From Kiritimatiellales bacterium (GTDB lineage: Bacteria; Verrucomicrobiota; Kiritimatiellia; Kiritimatiellales; Pontiellaceae): a DNA stretch of 5,208 nucleotides. The translations under genes were made by a program, and so were the position numbers. Below the pieces are notes generated by a model that saw nothing but the letters and a program-made list of their open reading frames with translations, ran no database searches and was not told the DNA's origin. Below, piece after piece: positions 4,985 through 5,208 of the stretch; within the stretch, counting starts at the first letter, position 1; the number at the start of each line of letters is the position of its first letter. The DNA lies in assembly GCA_030630445.1 (NCBI GenBank), contig DAOVNC010000262.1, positions 1 through 5,208 of the forward strand, read 5' to 3'.

Positions 4985-5208
4985 ATGAAACTAATCTACG
5001 AAAAATCGTCACCCGGTCGCCCAGGGGTTCCAACGTCCTCGATCAAGCTATCCTCGGCGAGGAAGATTCCGTCGGAGTATCTGCGCAGCGCGCCGGCGGA
5101 ACTTCCGGAGGTTTCGGAGCCTGAAGTGGTGCGGCATTTCACCGCGCTTTCGCGTTTGAATTTTTCCATCGACACCCACTTTTATCCGCTGGGTTCCTGC
5201 ACCATGAA
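4985..5208 (+). CDS. gcvPB: Glycine dehydrogenase (decarboxylating) subunit 2, P protein beta; 5' part only
   Basis: The first 74 residues are present and the gene leaves the window at its 3' side. The opening MKLIYEKSSPGRPG matches the family's LIFExSxPGR start. Then come LPEVSEPEVVRHFTALSRLN (40-59) and SIDTHFYPLGSCTMK, cut in the final codon, which are near-invariant in GcvPB. The PLP-anchoring lysine lies further on and cannot be checked here. By family knowledge it pairs with GcvPA as an alpha2beta2 decarboxylase. The stretch between the N-terminal motif and EYL (about residues 15-30, Ser-rich) is less typical. The ribosome site is weak. What follows, possibly gcvH or lpd, is outside the window. 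Confidence 0.96.
   Translation, partial: MKLIYEKSSPGRPGVPTSSIKLSSARKIPSEYLRSAPAELPEVSEPEVVRHFTALSRLNFSIDTHFYPLGSCTM

Overview
The window looks like chromosomal DNA from a free-living bacterium with a split, two-subunit glycine decarboxylase (GcvPA plus GcvPB). That split form occurs in Firmicutes, Thermotogae, many PVC-group bacteria and others. The two four-helix membrane sensor kinases and the degenerate intergenic repeats would fit a PVC-type (Kiritimatiellota/Lentisphaerota-like) genome, but the phylum cannot be fixed from the sequence alone.

Left half, minus strand (about 1-2345): a promoter near 2317-2344 reads leftward into two paralogous NarL/DesK-type (HisKA_3) membrane histidine kinases. 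They overlap by 4 nt (ATGA), with an internal Shine-Dalgarno that sets the second start. After a 41-nt gap a third frame begins with a CstA-like first membrane helix. It stops resembling CstA after about 25 residues and runs off the window edge through a degenerate 9-nt repeat, so it is probably a remnant.

The two kinases carry complementary lesions. The upstream protein keeps the phospho-acceptor histidine (LHD) and the DxxxQ phosphatase motif, but its ATP-binding domain has lost the N-box Asn, the G1 Asp-Gly and the GLGL glycines. A Thr4-Gln-Pro4 tract sits where G1 should be. The downstream protein has intact N, G1 and G2 boxes but carries Cys in place of the acceptor His. Neither should autophosphorylate alone, but a heterodimer has one complete set of parts. 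This is the most interesting feature of the window.

Right half, plus strand (about 2413-5208): a glycine cleavage operon, gcvT - gcvPA - gcvPB, with gcvPB cut by the window edge. GcvT is the aminomethyltransferase (T protein); GcvPA and GcvPB together form the PLP-dependent decarboxylase (P protein). gcvH, often found between gcvT and gcvPA, is absent, so the lipoyl carrier must be encoded elsewhere or beyond the edge. Both spacers of this operon (61 and 40 nt) carry a near-identical 17-nt element; in the first it belongs to a 7-nt-period degenerate repeat that merges into the ribosome-binding site.

The two operons diverge from a 146-nt region (2305-2450) with a sigma70-like promoter on each strand. 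Both promoters would start transcription only a few bases before the first ATG, so both messages may be leaderless or nearly so. No tRNA, rRNA, CRISPR, insertion sequence or glycine riboswitch was seen.
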